A DNA stretch of 64,000 nucleotides from Lingula anatina (taxonomy: Eukaryota > Brachiopoda > Lingulata > Lingulida > Lingulidae). Shown piece after piece: positions 35,001 through 44,608 of this stretch. Within the stretch, counting starts at the first letter, position 1; each line of letters opens with the position of its first letter. The notes beneath the pieces were generated by a model. That model searched no databases and was not told the DNA's origin. It saw nothing but the letters and a program-made list of their open reading frames with translations. Location of the stretch: positions 44,379 through 108,378 of the forward strand of contig NW_019776048.1 in NCBI RefSeq assembly GCF_001039355.2, read 5' to 3'. The position numbers and the translations under genes are program-made.

Positions 35001-36536
35001 TTCAGGACAAAAGCTGCTTATAATTATCCAGGATTGAGAGTTTGAAACAGTTGCCCTGCGTGCACACAATAATAACACCATAATATATGGCGTGCAACCA
35101 TTTCAAGTAAATCAAAGTTATTTTTGATTTATTGATCAAACTGATATATGATTTTACATTTATGTTTTTATTTGTTGTAAGTAAAATGAAAGCCCAAAGT
35201 GTTGCAAGTATGGTTTGAGAAGGTTTTTTGACGAAACAAAAATATCTAAGTATATGGGTATGAACTTCGAGTATTAGGGTTTTAGTGTCCATATTAAATT
35301 GGTGCCTTTGAACAATATGTGGTAATTAAAAGATGACTTAGCACCATTTTGAATGGTAAAATCTGCAGCACAGCACATGATTTAATGCAGTGGATACTTG
35401 TTAGAGATTATACTATTCAATAACTAATATCCTAGGAATTTTTCACTTGGCTTCAATATTTATGAAGTGCTCTTAACACACCGAATTTTAAATGTTATAA
35501 GTAATAAGAAGCACCAACTTAACTTCTTTATTTGCTATGCTAACTGGNCGGTGTGCAACCATTTCAAGCAAATCAAAGTTATTTTTGATTTATTGATCAA
35601 ACTGATATATGATTTTACATTTATGATTTTATTTGTTGTAAGTAAAATGAAAGCCCAAAGTGTTGCAAGTATGGTTTGAGAAGGTTTTTTGACGAAACAA
35701 AAATATCTAAGTATATGGGTATGAACTTCGAGTATTAGGGTTTTAGTGTTCATATTAAATTGGTGCCTTTGAACAATATGTGGTAATTAAAAGATGACTT
35801 AGCACCATTTTGAATGGTAAAATCTGCAGCACAGCACATGATTTAATGCAGTGGATACTTGTTAGAGATTATACTATTCAATAACTAATATCCTAGGAAT
35901 TTTTCACTTGGCTTCAATATTTATGAAGTGCTCTTAACACACCGAATTTTAAATGTTATAAGTAATAAGAAGCACCAACTTAACTTCTTTATTTGCTATG
36001 CTAACTGGGAAGGTTTATTTTAGACAAAAATGATTACCATATTTCATCAACAGTTTTAATTAAGAAATATAATTTAAGAAATTATATAACTGTATTTTTT
36101 ACATCTAAATTACTGATTTTATGACAAATTGTCACACAATATTATTTTGCTTGTATTAACAATGTTGAAGCGCATGAGTGTTTTTAATACTGCATGTTTG
36201 ATATGAGCTTTTTATGTGGATGCTTTTCCTTGGCTTATGAATGACATGACAGTGATCTAAACAGGTGAAAGTAAACAGAATTCAAAATTTTAAAGCAATT
36301 GTTGGTTTTATTTTTCATACCATGTCTTATTTCAGGCTGATGACATCTGCTATGCTGTGTTGTGTGTATTTTCTTACGTGGCTGCTGGAATGGAACAACA
36401 GCAGCAACAGCAACAAAAACAGCCACAGAAACAACAGAGAGAATCTACAAGAGAAAGCATGCATTCAAAACGTCCTTCAAGCGACAGTCAACAACCAGAT
36501 TATATACTGCAGAGAGAACTGCCAGTGACTGGTTGA
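10371..36536 (+). CDS. MADD: MAP kinase-activating death domain protein (Rab3/Rab27 GEF), 5'-incomplete
   Basis: Orthologue of vertebrate MADD/DENN and nematode AEX-3. The family exchanges GDP for GTP on RAB3 and RAB27 to drive synaptic and secretory vesicle transport and release, and its C-terminal part links to kinesin-3 motors and, in mammals, TNFR1. Thirty-one coding exons total 4681 bp and splice into one open frame of about 1559 residues ending at TGA 36534-36536. In order: the DENN core (10371-14725), dDENN (15207-17662), a Ser/acidic linker (17879-23489), a conserved middle (23768-27995), the death-domain region (28299-28908) and a PH-like C-terminal region (29173-36536). The uDENN exons, about 230 residues in human, are missing to the left. 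The first exon begins in phase 2 at an acceptor (TTTCACCAG), so it is internal. One intron is GC-AG (after 26187). Introns hold microsatellites, an old tandem duplication, a minisatellite and a probable assembly duplication. Confidence 0.97.
15207..17662 (+). CDS. MADD: MADD exons for the downstream DENN (dDENN) region
   Basis: Exons 15207-15287, 15599-15772, 17084-17242 and 17449-17662 encode window residues 183-392. Landmarks are [20 protein letters not shown], the [20 protein letters not shown] block, [49 protein letters not shown] and [18 protein letters not shown]. All have direct counterparts in vertebrate MADD. The acceptor of exon 17084 follows an (ATT)n microsatellite, and intron 15773-17083 contains a hammerhead-like motif. 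Confidence 0.96.
16456..16487 (+). ncRNA. Hammerhead-ribozyme-like core motif (degenerate)
   Basis: In MADD intron 15773-17083: CTGATGA (16456-16462), a hairpin GACC / TGTAA loop / GGTT (16464-16476), then GAAAC (16477-16481). This matches the conserved core order CUGAUGA - stem II - GAAA of hammerhead ribozymes, with one extra A before stem II. Downstream GTC at 16488-16490 could be the cleavage triplet, with a two-pair stem III. I could not find a convincing stem I. Very similar motifs occur in Penelope-like retroelements, so this is probably a relic of such an element. Activity is doubtful. Confidence 0.35.
17036..17070. repeat. (ATT)n microsatellite
   Basis: About eleven ATT/TTA units directly upstream of the acceptor of MADD exon 17084-17242. 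They form much of its polypyrimidine region. Confidence 0.95.
17879..23489 (+). CDS. MADD: MADD exons for the serine/acidic linker
   Basis: Exons 17879-17986, 18241-18455, 18915-18991, 19325-19529, 19781-19898, 20831-21094, 22326-22385 and 23375-23489 encode window residues 392-779. The first is the acidic Ser cluster [20 protein letters not shown] followed by [16 protein letters not shown], as in vertebrates. The next are low-complexity and Ser-rich, probably disordered and phosphorylated. Exon 20831-21094 is K/E-rich with two related helical segments (see findings). Exon 23375-23489 has [15 protein letters not shown], matching the vertebrate NRRALVDQKS region. The donor after 17986 (GTTAAA) is weak. 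The acceptor of exon 20831 is inferred from phase. Confidence 0.9.
18549..18580. repeat. (TTAA)n microsatellite
   Basis: About eight TTAA units in the MADD intron following exon 18241-18455. Shorter TTTAA repeats occur again near 18836. Confidence 0.95.
22580..23158. repeat. Old tandem duplication in a MADD intron
   Basis: Two diverged copies of about 280-300 bp (22580-22860 and 22880-23158) share ordered blocks: a CAGTACAGA-like start, TGTTTTTAATNATG, ATAATTTGAGA, GTTGTGGTTG, GCATAA, TTCATTATTAGTATTGCA and TTTGGTAT with GAATGTGGGAG. Each copy has many substitutions and small indels. No coding content is seen. Confidence 0.75.
23768..27995 (+). CDS. MADD: MADD exons for the conserved middle region
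   Basis: Exons 23768-23954, 24436-24627, 25107-25209, 26095-26187, 26644-27149 and 27845-27995 encode window residues 779-1190. [20 protein letters not shown] and [15 protein letters not shown], then [20 protein letters not shown] with [20 protein letters not shown], match the vertebrate sequence between linker and death domain. Exon 26644-27149 (506 bp) is Ser- and charge-rich with a repeated TDPLRR/TDPLRG motif. The intron after 26187 starts with GCAAGT rather than GT. Exons 25107 and 26095 look like the alternatively used cassettes known in this part of the gene, but nothing here proves alternative use. Confidence 0.92.
28299..28908 (+). CDS. MADD: MADD exons for the death-domain region
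   Basis: Exons 28299-28419 and 28692-28908 (window residues 1190-1302) encode [56 protein letters not shown] and [20 protein letters not shown]. This is nearly collinear with the vertebrate segment described as the death domain, which contacts TNFR1 and kinesin-3 partners. Joining phases are 2/1 and the frame is uninterrupted. Confidence 0.96.
29173..36536 (+). CDS. MADD: MADD exons for the C-terminal PH-like region and tail
   Basis: Exons 29173-29280, 29533-29697, 29896-29968, 30276-30382, 32327-32399, 32850-32896 and 36336-36536 encode window residues 1303-1559. Landmarks are [75 protein letters not shown] and FVLEEF. The last exon begins [18 protein letters not shown], which matches the vertebrate terminal helix. 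It then runs into a Gln-rich tail ([16 protein letters not shown]) about 50 residues long that replaces the short vertebrate tail. The TGA stop is at 36534-36536. Confidence 0.94.
31312..31500. repeat. Imperfect minisatellite, ~45-bp period
   Basis: Units begin CTTGCA(T/G) at 31312, 31354, 31400, about 31445 (CATGCAT) and 31490. Each continues with a GTGCCAAATGGACAT or GAGTCATATGGGCAT-like block and then a (GG)CACCA/(GA)TGACA block. The period varies between 42 and 46 bp. It lies in the MADD intron between exons 30276 and 32327. Confidence 0.7.
33668..33809 (+). CDS. MADD: Alternative MADD C-terminal exon (candidate)
   Basis: An open stretch with a good acceptor (TCCCTGACAG) and possible donor GTATGC. 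Like the terminal exon at 36336 it begins in phase 0, so either can follow exon 32850-32896. It encodes [20 protein letters not shown] and a tail ending NGYLQH. The start resembles the [18 protein letters not shown] of the last exon in A/I/AV/S spacing. It ends in phase 1, so splicing to 36336 creates a stop at once; reading through also stops at TAG soon after. Inclusion would therefore swap the C-terminus. I know no counterpart well enough to name the isoform. Confidence 0.55.
35092..36008. repeat. 456-bp near-identical direct repeat split by a single N
   Basis: 35092-35547 and 35553-36008 are the same length and nearly identical; the differences I see are isolated substitutions (for example AAGTAAATC versus AAGCAAATC, ATGTTTTT versus ATGATTTT, GTCCATA versus GTTCATA). 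The left copy ends exactly at the N (35548), and the right copy then runs on into new sequence. That is the pattern of two contig ends, probably two alleles, that overlapped but were joined instead of merged. It is in the last MADD intron, so no exon is affected. Confidence 0.88.
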
Positions 36537-38880
36537 GTTAAATAGAGTCACAACTAACACAATCTCTGTCTGATGCAGCTAATCACCTACTGCAATGGCA
36601 GCACCTTACACCTAACGCAAGCCATTCAAGGGATGGCAGACTTACCAAGGAAAGCTAGTGATGGATGGTGCTTATATCAGAAGGCAATAAGGATATCTAT
36701 TCGTCTTGGTGGCTCTCACACTCTTTCTCCTTTTTTATTAGTAAAATCTTGTTTTGATTTTAGGAGAAAAATACTAGACGGTCCTCAATCATTAGTTCTT
36801 AGAAGAATTGGAGTGGTTGAACTGAGGAAATCCTATGAATAAACTAATAAACTCACCTTCCCGTTTACATCTCGGGACCTTATATATTATGTTTATGAGT
36901 AAGATAGTCATACCCAACTGTACTGAAACCATGTACATTTACTGTCCTACTGCTTCTTAGCATGGTTTTGTCAGTGACTATGGTGATTTATCAATTTATA
37001 ATAAATTTACAAAAATTATGATTATACACATCGGCTATATGATTTAATTGTTGATTTGCAATGTTTTGTTATGGTTTGCTAAATTTGGTTGTTTGTATTT
37101 TCAAAAAATTACTAATATGTAAATTGCATGCAAGGAATATAAAACCAGGTTAGCTATTATGAAGACTTGTTAACCACAGGTCAGAGGTTTTGTAAATAAT
37201 CTGTTGATTAAAATTCAATGTAGAAATCCCAAATGCCATCATACCCTTTCTGGTAAAGGAATGTTGGGTCATGAGACGGTTAGTGTTTATAGTTTCATTA
37301 ATGTGCAATTGAATAATATAATCATAGACCTGTTATGACAGAAAAAAAAATGAAAAGAATGATAGAATAATATAGCAATTATAATCAGTGATTATGTGTG
37401 GTGGACAGATGACAGGTGTTAATACTGACAGTGTTTTCAGTAAAAAAAAAATATCGTAAACAACATTCTTCATCTATTATAATTTTTGTTTCTGCAGTGG
37501 AAGAAGGAATGCTATAAAAATTAAGGGCAATTAAAACAACTTGATATGATTTGTATGTAAAATGGTTGTTAATACTTTGTGTAGGGTGATGTTTTATCAT
37601 AACTGATATTTGTAGCTATGAATATGAATGTGCAATATACAAGTTGCTGTTCTTGCTTATTGACAGTGCATTTTGAATGTGTTAACAATCCTTAAAAGAA
37701 ATGCAATTCTTCAAGAAAATAATATTTTCTGTATTATGATAAACATATAATCAGATTGTTAAGAATGAATGTAGTACTTAGAAAATGGTTGCAAGTGTAC
37801 ACATGTATATATATGTATGACTACAGTTACTTCTGCTGTGGTGTTCAAACTTTATAATTAATTTACAAATTGACTACCATAAGTGGAATACTGATAGAAG
37901 TAAAGTTTTAGATAGGAAATTGCCAATTTCACAGTTGAAGTTGATGCAGTTAATGGATAAGTTGCTGTTAATATTTTATACACAGACAATGAAAGTGTCT
38001 GCATGTATTCTGATCCCCTGTGCATTGTCACTCAAATGCATTTTTTTTTCTATATCATAACTGCCAAACACGTCTCATTTTACTTTATGTTCACATGTAA
38101 TATTGGTTTGGTTAAATGCTGGTTATGTTTTATTTTATTTTAGTCAGCATTATCAGAATTAATACTATATGTATGTATATTGGTTGCACACACACGCCCA
38201 TTATCAATTTTAATTTTTTTTTTCAACTGTCTGTATATTACCAGCCTTGCTGTATAGCTTCATTGTTCAGAATCTGTAAAAGAATCTCCAAAGCAAAGTG
38301 CATGCTTACCACCTGTTTTTGTAGTGCCAGGACATCACAAGGAGTGACTCTTCACTATTACACCTCTAACACGTTGTGTACATAGTCCATTCTTTCCGAA
38401 CCTATATTATTCATCTGAGCACTCACAGTACACAAAAATGTTCGGAGTACACAGGTAACTGTAACATAAACTGCACTAAGGCATAATGTGCAGGGAATTA
38501 GTCTGGTTTTTATATATAATTTCTATGTATAATTGTTTATTCAAAATATGTTTACAAAGACATTATTCCATTTACAGTATATTTTTTATATCATTTGTGG
38601 GTGTTAGAGGCATTTTGTTATTTATGTTAAAATTTCGCATTCCTTTATTTTCCAGATTGGTTTCATCCACAAAGTACTGCTTAGTGGATAATAACAAGTT
38701 TATTATTATTGTTCAGATGTTTAACATTACCATGCTAACTCATTCCAGCTTCACACAGGTTGTTATTAAAATAATTTGTGACAACAGTCTCTTGCTTCAT
38801 TTTAGTTAATATACATTATGATGCAATTCTGCATGTACATTTAGAGCTTTAAAATAATAAAACTTAGAAAAAATGGCACT
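36537..38880 (+). other. MADD: MADD 3' UTR with poly(A) signal
   Basis: AT-rich non-coding sequence follows the stop. AATAAA is at 38856-38861, followed by a T/G-rich stretch (TTGTTTGTTTTTTTAG), which is a plausible cleavage context about 2.3 kb after the stop. Earlier AATAAA-like motifs (for example near 37001) could be used instead. No ORF here is supported. Confidence 0.5.
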
Positions 38881-39638
38881 TGTTTGTTTTTTTAGGCTGA
38901 GATAATTAATAAGACTTCTCCACAATGTCAATAACCCTTTTAGTTCAAAAATATTTGCATAAATAGAACTGGCAATAAGATGCTCTTTAAAGCCAGTAAT
39001 TCCATACAGATGTCTGTTCTGTAAAAAAAGTAAGTAAAAGGGTTCACAACTTCACAACTCTACTTTGTCACTAAATGCACAATCCCACAAAAAGATGGTC
39101 AAAGAAAAAACACCAACTGCATTGTTCAACTTGGCAGTCTAATGGAATAGTGCTGTAGTGCTTCCTTGCTCTCTAAGAGGCAGAAAGCTGAGATTGCTTC
39201 TACAATTCAATTTCCATGAAAATGTCTTCTAAAAAAGTTCACTGTCATGTTGACTATCACATGATTCTGATACTCAAACTGTGCTAATGACTTGATTCCA
39301 CCTTCAATGTGGCCTGTTGTACGAGTTGCAAGACTATTTTGCGACCACACTGCATTTTGCAAAGGAAGAAAAATGTAAATAAGCATTTTGTAATGATGTA
39401 TTTAGCAGGTGTTTTAAGCCAATGGTGAACTAAAGAGACTTTCTACTACACTGAAATTGCATGATGAAAATTGCCTAAGGCTGTGGCTGAAATGGGAGGT
39501 TTAAGGGGCCTAAATTTGCAAAGTAGGTAAAAAGGTGGTGTGATATAGAAAGCACCCAGTTTTGAAGCAGGAAAAATAGAATGGACACTATGCACATCTG
39601 GTAAGAGACAGACTTCACATGAATGGAGAATTGTATAG
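38881..39638. other. Intergenic sequence between MADD and the transposon cluster
   Basis: AT-rich, with no reading frame I can support on either strand. Its right part may belong to the upstream portion of the decayed hAT-like element. Confidence 0.5.
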
Positions 39639-39830
39639 ATGCGACCAAAATTGCAAGCATACAGAATATACAGTATTGAGAATTCATTGCAGCAGACAGT
39701 GTCATCATTAGATCCAGTAGCAAGGGGCCACAGTGTCACCAGCAAATACATGAAGAAGCTTCTTCGTTATGTCACAAACGTCCTAACTGAGGAGGAAAAG
39801 GAACAGTTTTCTCGCAAGGTGAACCTCTTT

Positions 39831-39900
39831 TGTCACATAGTGGTGCGTCATGCACATTGTGTAATATTATCCAATGTGCATGACGCACCACTATGTGACA
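39831..39900. repeat. Gypsy 5' LTR remnant forming a perfect hairpin
   Basis: 39831-39856 (the first 26 bp of the LTR) and 39875-39900 are exact reverse complements separated by 18 bp. The forward half continues as LTR to 39874, matching 42341-42384. The inverted copy then abuts pol coding sequence directly. Confidence 0.95.
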
Positions 39901-42340
39901 TCCCCATGGAGAAGAATGTTCGTTTTAATGCCAAGAAAACACAGTTGAAACAAAACAGTGTATTATATTTTGGGATGATTGTTGGAGCACAAGGAATCCG
40001 ACCAGACCCAGAGAAGATTCGCTCAATTCTGGAAATGCCAGACCCAACTGATACTGAGGCAGTGAAGCGTTTAACAGGAATGTTGAATTTCCTATCACCA
40101 TTTACTCCAAATAAGTCTTCTACCATGAGTCCAATCAGCAGTTTGTTGAAAGCTGGAGTACCTTGGAATTGGGGACCAGAGCAGAAAGCTGCCATGCAAC
40201 AAATAAAAGATCTGTTTACTCTCAGAAGAACCAGTGCTGAAGTTGTTTGAGCCATCCAAGCCAGTGACAATATACGCAGACGCGTGATCTATGGGATTAG
40301 GTGCATGTCTATTACAAGATGGTCAACCTATTGCTTATGCCTCACATGCATTAACTGATACAGAGACGAGATACACACAGATCGAAAAGGAACTTTTAGC
40401 TGTTATGTATGCAGCAACAAAGTTTCACCATTATATTTATGGCAATGAGGTTATGGTGGAGAGTGATCACAAACCCCTAAAGGCAATTATAAGGAAACCA
40501 CTACACCAGGTGTCTCCTAGAATGCAAATGATGTTGTTAAAATTGATGAAATACAATCTATGCGTGACATGTGTACCAGGTTCAAAGTTGTACATTGCAG
40601 ACACGCTGTCACGTGCGTATGTTGATGACACATCTAAGGAGAGCATAGATTCTCAGTTAGAAGGGGGACAGTACAGGATTCATACTGTTACTCAGTATTT
40701 GCCAGCATCCACGCACAGGATTCAGGAACTTCGAGAAGCTACTCAGAGTGACCACAGCCTCCAGCTGGTCCATAACCATATTGTGAATGGTTGGCCTCAG
40801 CATAAGTCTTCCCTAGCACCAGAAATTCAGGCATATTGGAATTTAAGAGGACAAATGCATGTGGAGGAAGGACTGATATATGCTGGAGAGCAACTTATAA
40901 TTCCTGTTGCCATGAGACAAGAAATGCTTGTTACACTTCATGAAGGGCATGCTGGCAGTGAAAAGTGCAAAGCACCAGCCTCTGAAATTACGTATGTATT
41001 GGCCTAATATCAACAAGGACATAGAGACCAAGATTGCTGATTGCCCAGTATGTGCCACATATGCACGTCAGAATCCCAAGGAACCAATGATTCCACTTTC
41101 TTTGCCAACTCGTCCTTGGTCAAAGCTGGGTTCAGATATATTTGAGTTTGCAGGCCATGATTACTTGTTGATAGTTGATTATTATTCAAAGTTTCCTGAA
41201 GTTGTCAAGCTGCAAAACAAAACAGCAGCTGGTGTTATTGCAGCAATGAAACCAGTGTTTTCAAGGCATGGTATTCCAGATACCTTAGTTAGTGATAATA
41301 TGCTTTACAATAGTGCTACTTTTAAGCAGTTTGCGAAAGAGTGGGGATTCACTTGTGTTTATACTAGTCCCACTTGTGACTTATGCTCAGTCTAATGGTC
41401 AAAGTGAGCGATTTGTGCAGTCAATTAAAGGAATGCTTAAGAAAGCACAAGCAGAGGGTACAGATCCTCACATATCGTTGTTAGAATACAGAAATACACC
41501 TTTAGCTGGCATAGGTTCATCACCAGCTCAATTGTTAATGAGTAGGAGGTTAAAAGATAAAATGCCTACTACAAACAACTTGCTGCAACCAAAGGTGGTA
41601 AATGATGCACAGTCAAAGCTGCACAAGCGTCAGCAAAAGCAGAAATTCTATTATGATAGAAGTGCTAAATATCACCAGTCATTTAATGTGGGAGATAGTG
41701 TTCGTGTGAATTTAGGACAAAATTGGGAACATGCCAGAGTGACAGATATTCATAATACGCCGAGGTCATATGAGGTGACTACTCCGGATGGACATTCATA
41801 TCGTAGAAACCAACGCATGATAAACAAGTCTCCTGACTCGGTGCCTGAGTCGCATGTTATGGATACTGAACCATCAGATACTAGTATGAGTAAAACAGTG
41901 CACCAGAACAATGAAACTGGAAAACAAATTGCTCAGCCACAATTGTGTAGGCGTAGTACTGTTACATTTCAAAAAAAAAAAAAAAAAAACTTGTTGATTG
42001 TACACAGTGCCTGTAACCCATTTAAATGTCTGTGTGTAAGAAAGATACTGTTGAAAAGTACTGCACTGACTTTATGAACTCAGGAAGATTAACATTGACT
42101 GTTTACTAGAGGAGACATGTTGTGTTTAATGTTATTGCACTAATTATAAAATGCATTTTGCTGATCAGAGACAATCATAACAGAACTTTCTTTTATTTGT
42201 ATTTTATTACTTTAACTAAGGTGGTAATACAATGTTTAAGATAAGCATGTGTATCACATTTTGTAGCTAGACATATAAGTAATTGGTAAGTGATTGTCTG
42301 TATGTTAATTAGTTTTTTTCCTTTAAAAGGGGGGGGGGGA

Positions 42341-42472
42341 TGTCACATAGTGGTGCGTCATGCACATTGTGTAATATTATCCAATTAGAATAAAGCATGG
42401 CTGTGTGCTGCAGTTGAGTAATTTATAAACAACGTGTTGTCTGGTGTTCGCTCCTCCGCTCATAACATTACA
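42341..42472 (+). repeat. Gypsy 3' LTR (132 bp)
   Basis: Starts TGTCACATAG directly after the polypurine tract and ends ACATTACA before the target duplication TCTTT. Its first 44 bp equal 39831-39874. It is short for a gypsy LTR. It contains AGAATAAAGC, a possible poly(A) signal. Confidence 0.9.
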
Positions 42473-42795
42473 TCTTTCAGGTTGACAATTCCCTTCCTCA
42501 GTATTCTGATACTGACAGAGCTGATATCTGGTGGGTTTCAGTCAGGGATACAGAGAGATACCCTGCACTAAGCAAGATGGCCTTGTCTCTCATGACTTGC
42601 TTTCATGGGCCACAAGTAGAAGGAGCCTTTAATGTCATGGGAGACATTCTTCTAGCAGAGGTTACATTAATCGAAAGGAGAGAACTAGATTACTCCAAAA
42701 TTATGACAATGCCTCCTCAAAATTTCTTGTTATGGGGTTTTTTCATTTCCTTCATAGTTCCCCTCCCCCAGAATTCAACAAAAAAAAAACTATAA

Positions 42796-44608
42796 TTTGC
42801 TACTGACATTTCCCAGGCTTTGGATGAAAAGAATCAGGTTGAAGTTCAAGCAAGGTATGGGGCCCACTCCAAAACCCCCCTTTTCAATTTTTTTTAGATA
42901 TCCCCAGTCGATGTAGCTTTAATTTCCCCTTAAAGGCAAAGCCCTGAGCCGAAGGCTACCAGCTAGACTGTTTTCCCCATGAAAAAAAAAAAAGAGAAGT
43001 GACCCAAATTATTATTGGGGTTTTACACTGCTAGGTAACAGGTAAGATCTTCTGGAATTTAATCTAATAGATTGACGAACTGAGTTAAATGATGTCATAA
43101 ACGAGGCTCAACCAGGTTTCCAAAAACAAACTGCACTGTGAATAACATTTTATGCTACACACTCTGATAAGAAAGATGGGCAATGCATAATGGTATTTAG
43201 CCTATTCCTCATTCAGAATACATACACTCATCAGAACACTTAGCAGAACTAAAAAGACATTCTGAAGATTGTCAGTGAGGAGAAAACCTTTAAGATGCAC
43301 TTAGAGGCCACCTAGATTTGACACAATAAGATACCATAAAATGTGCTAAAAATACCACACAATTCTCATTTTCATTGGTCATCCTAGGCTCCAACCCCAG
43401 CTGTAAAAATGAAGCTGTCTGCATTCAATCAGTTTTTGAGAAAGGGTGATTTGGAACCTATTCAGAGAAACCCGTTTTCCCCCCTCTTGAAAAAGTGACA
43501 CCTTGTATCAAGAAGCTATATACACACATAAGATAAGGGATGGAGTGAACCTTGTGTTGGACTGCTTAGCTCCTAGCCAGGAGAATAATTTGAGACAACA
43601 AATTCAACAGCCAGAGAATCCTGAAGTCAGCGAAAGTCTCACACACATTCTTGTAGAATACTACCAGTTAACAGAATCCTCTAACACAAGACATCAGATT
43701 CTATCACTGTCAGAAGTTGATTTAAATTTTGATTTAATTGTGAAAATTTTGTTTATAATTACAATTATTATTAAACTTAATCATAGTGATAAGCTGACTT
43801 CACCAACTTTAGATCACACAAAGAGAGTACATACAAAGATATTGCAGAAAGGGAAGCACAAACGTAATGGCACAAATAAAATGAGAAAAAAAAGTATTAG
43901 ATTCTCCTAAGATACATTCAAGTAATCAATATATATTTGCACAACAACTGTAAAAAATTTCCTAAGTGACACTTGGGCACTTAACAGAGCAACTTCCAAA
44001 CATCAGCAAGGAAGCTACATTAGCCTATTGAGAACAGCACAATAGCAGGAGCTCTATGCTGATATCTCAAACATGGAGATGATGAGGACTAACTGGCAAC
44101 CGTTACAGTTACTTAGATTTAATGAAAGATACTAAACTGCAAGAGAGAAATAACAGAATAAGTTGGAGAACAAATAGGCATAGAGTAGCCTAATCTTTTG
44201 GGACAAGGTCATATCTAGGCCTTAGAAAGAAAGTACCATTTCCAATCACAAAGAAGATTAGAGAGGATCCACAAGACCCTTGATAGCAAAATTAAATATG
44301 AAAAATTGAATAAAACATATCAAGTGGCCTTCTAAAATCCTGCCTTAAGCTTTGACTAGTGAGACAAAAAATTACCTTGAAAACTTAAATCCATTTGGTG
44401 TCTACATTGGGCAGGAAAATAATATACGGGAAAGGGATGCCAATTCACTGAAAGTACCATCATTTCAGTACCTTAAAAAAAATGACAGTAAAATATGACG
44501 TGGTTGAAAAATGCATTTTCATGTTTTTCTTCAGTTGCAAAATGCAGTGTGGATCTACAGCCAGTACTCAATAATTCTCAATAACAGAATGAGCATCAAG
44601 GTAAGTTC
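42796..44608. other. Intergenic interval with one unidentified ORF
   Basis: Apart from the reading frame at 43503-43910, I see only AT-rich sequence and homopolymer runs between the transposon cluster and HSPBP1. No poly(A) signal for HSPBP1 is obvious on the minus strand. Confidence 0.45.
43503..43910 (+). CDS. Unidentified ORF, possibly transposon-derived
   Basis: A 135-codon open frame; the first ~80 residues look protein-like (IRDGVNLVLDCLAPSQENNL, then ESLTHILVEYYQLTESSNTR and HQILSLSEVD) and the last ~50 are basic and low-complexity. The upstream sequence in neighbouring frames also reads plausibly (FNQFLRKGDLEPIQR-like), suggesting a longer decayed protein with frameshifts. The block with YY..ES..TRHQILSL is reminiscent of uncharacterised repeat-associated proteins in invertebrate genomes, but I cannot name a family. 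No splice model or start is supported. Confidence 0.3.
   Translation: MYQEAIYTHKIRDGVNLVLDCLAPSQENNLRQQIQQPENPEVSESLTHILVEYYQLTESSNTRHQILSLSEVDLNFDLIVKILFIITIIIKLNHSDKLTSPTLDHTKRVHTKILQKGKHKRNGTNKMRKKSIRFS

Larger units (their letters stand above)
39831..42472 (+). mobile_element. Ty3/gypsy LTR retrotransposon, internally deleted and mutated
   Basis: Bounded by TG...CA ends and the 5-bp target duplication TCTTT (39826-39830 and 42473-42477). The 3' LTR is 132 bp (42341-42472), preceded by a polypurine tract AAAAGGGGGGGGGGA. The 5' LTR is cut to 44 bp and followed by an inverted copy of its own start. The internal region lacks gag, protease and most of the reverse transcriptase. It keeps the RT end, RNase H (about 40215-40620), and an integrase with an HHCC zinc finger, DDE core and C-terminal domain (about 40900-41870). 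Breaks: a frame change with TGA at 40248-40250, TGA at 40285-40287, a frame change near 40990 and another near 41385. The usual G after the second catalytic Asp (SDN-G) is M. An A-run follows at about 41971-41988. It is defective. Confidence 0.95.
39639..42795 (+). pseudogene. hAT-like transposase C-terminal ORF, interrupted by a gypsy insertion
   Basis: Left part 39639-39830, right part 42478-42795. The left part encodes SLDPVARGHSVTSKYMKKLL and LTEEEKEQFSRKV. The right part encodes DIWWVSVRDTERYPALSKMA and then LSLMTCFHGPQVEGAFNVMG. The W-x-YPALSK block followed by a Leu-rich segment and a conserved Glu-x-x-F/phase resembles the dimerisation domain of hAT transposases and their invertebrate relatives (typical end: SxAxxERxFS). 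Dropping the gypsy element and one TSD copy leaves the two parts in the same frame. Only this end is preserved, so it may be a transposon relic or an exon of a domesticated gene. The family call is from remembered patterns only. Confidence 0.55.

Noticed and set aside
36573-36842. ORF in the region after the MADD stop
   Set aside because: No homology or splice support; composition is as expected for 3' UTR.
39446-39751. Minus-strand ORFs of 80-100 codons left of the gypsy element
   Set aside because: Overlap the better-supported plus-strand hAT-like frame and show no recognisable motifs.
39848-40270. 140-codon minus-strand ORF within gypsy pol
   Set aside because: Antisense shadow of the RT/RNase H coding sequence.
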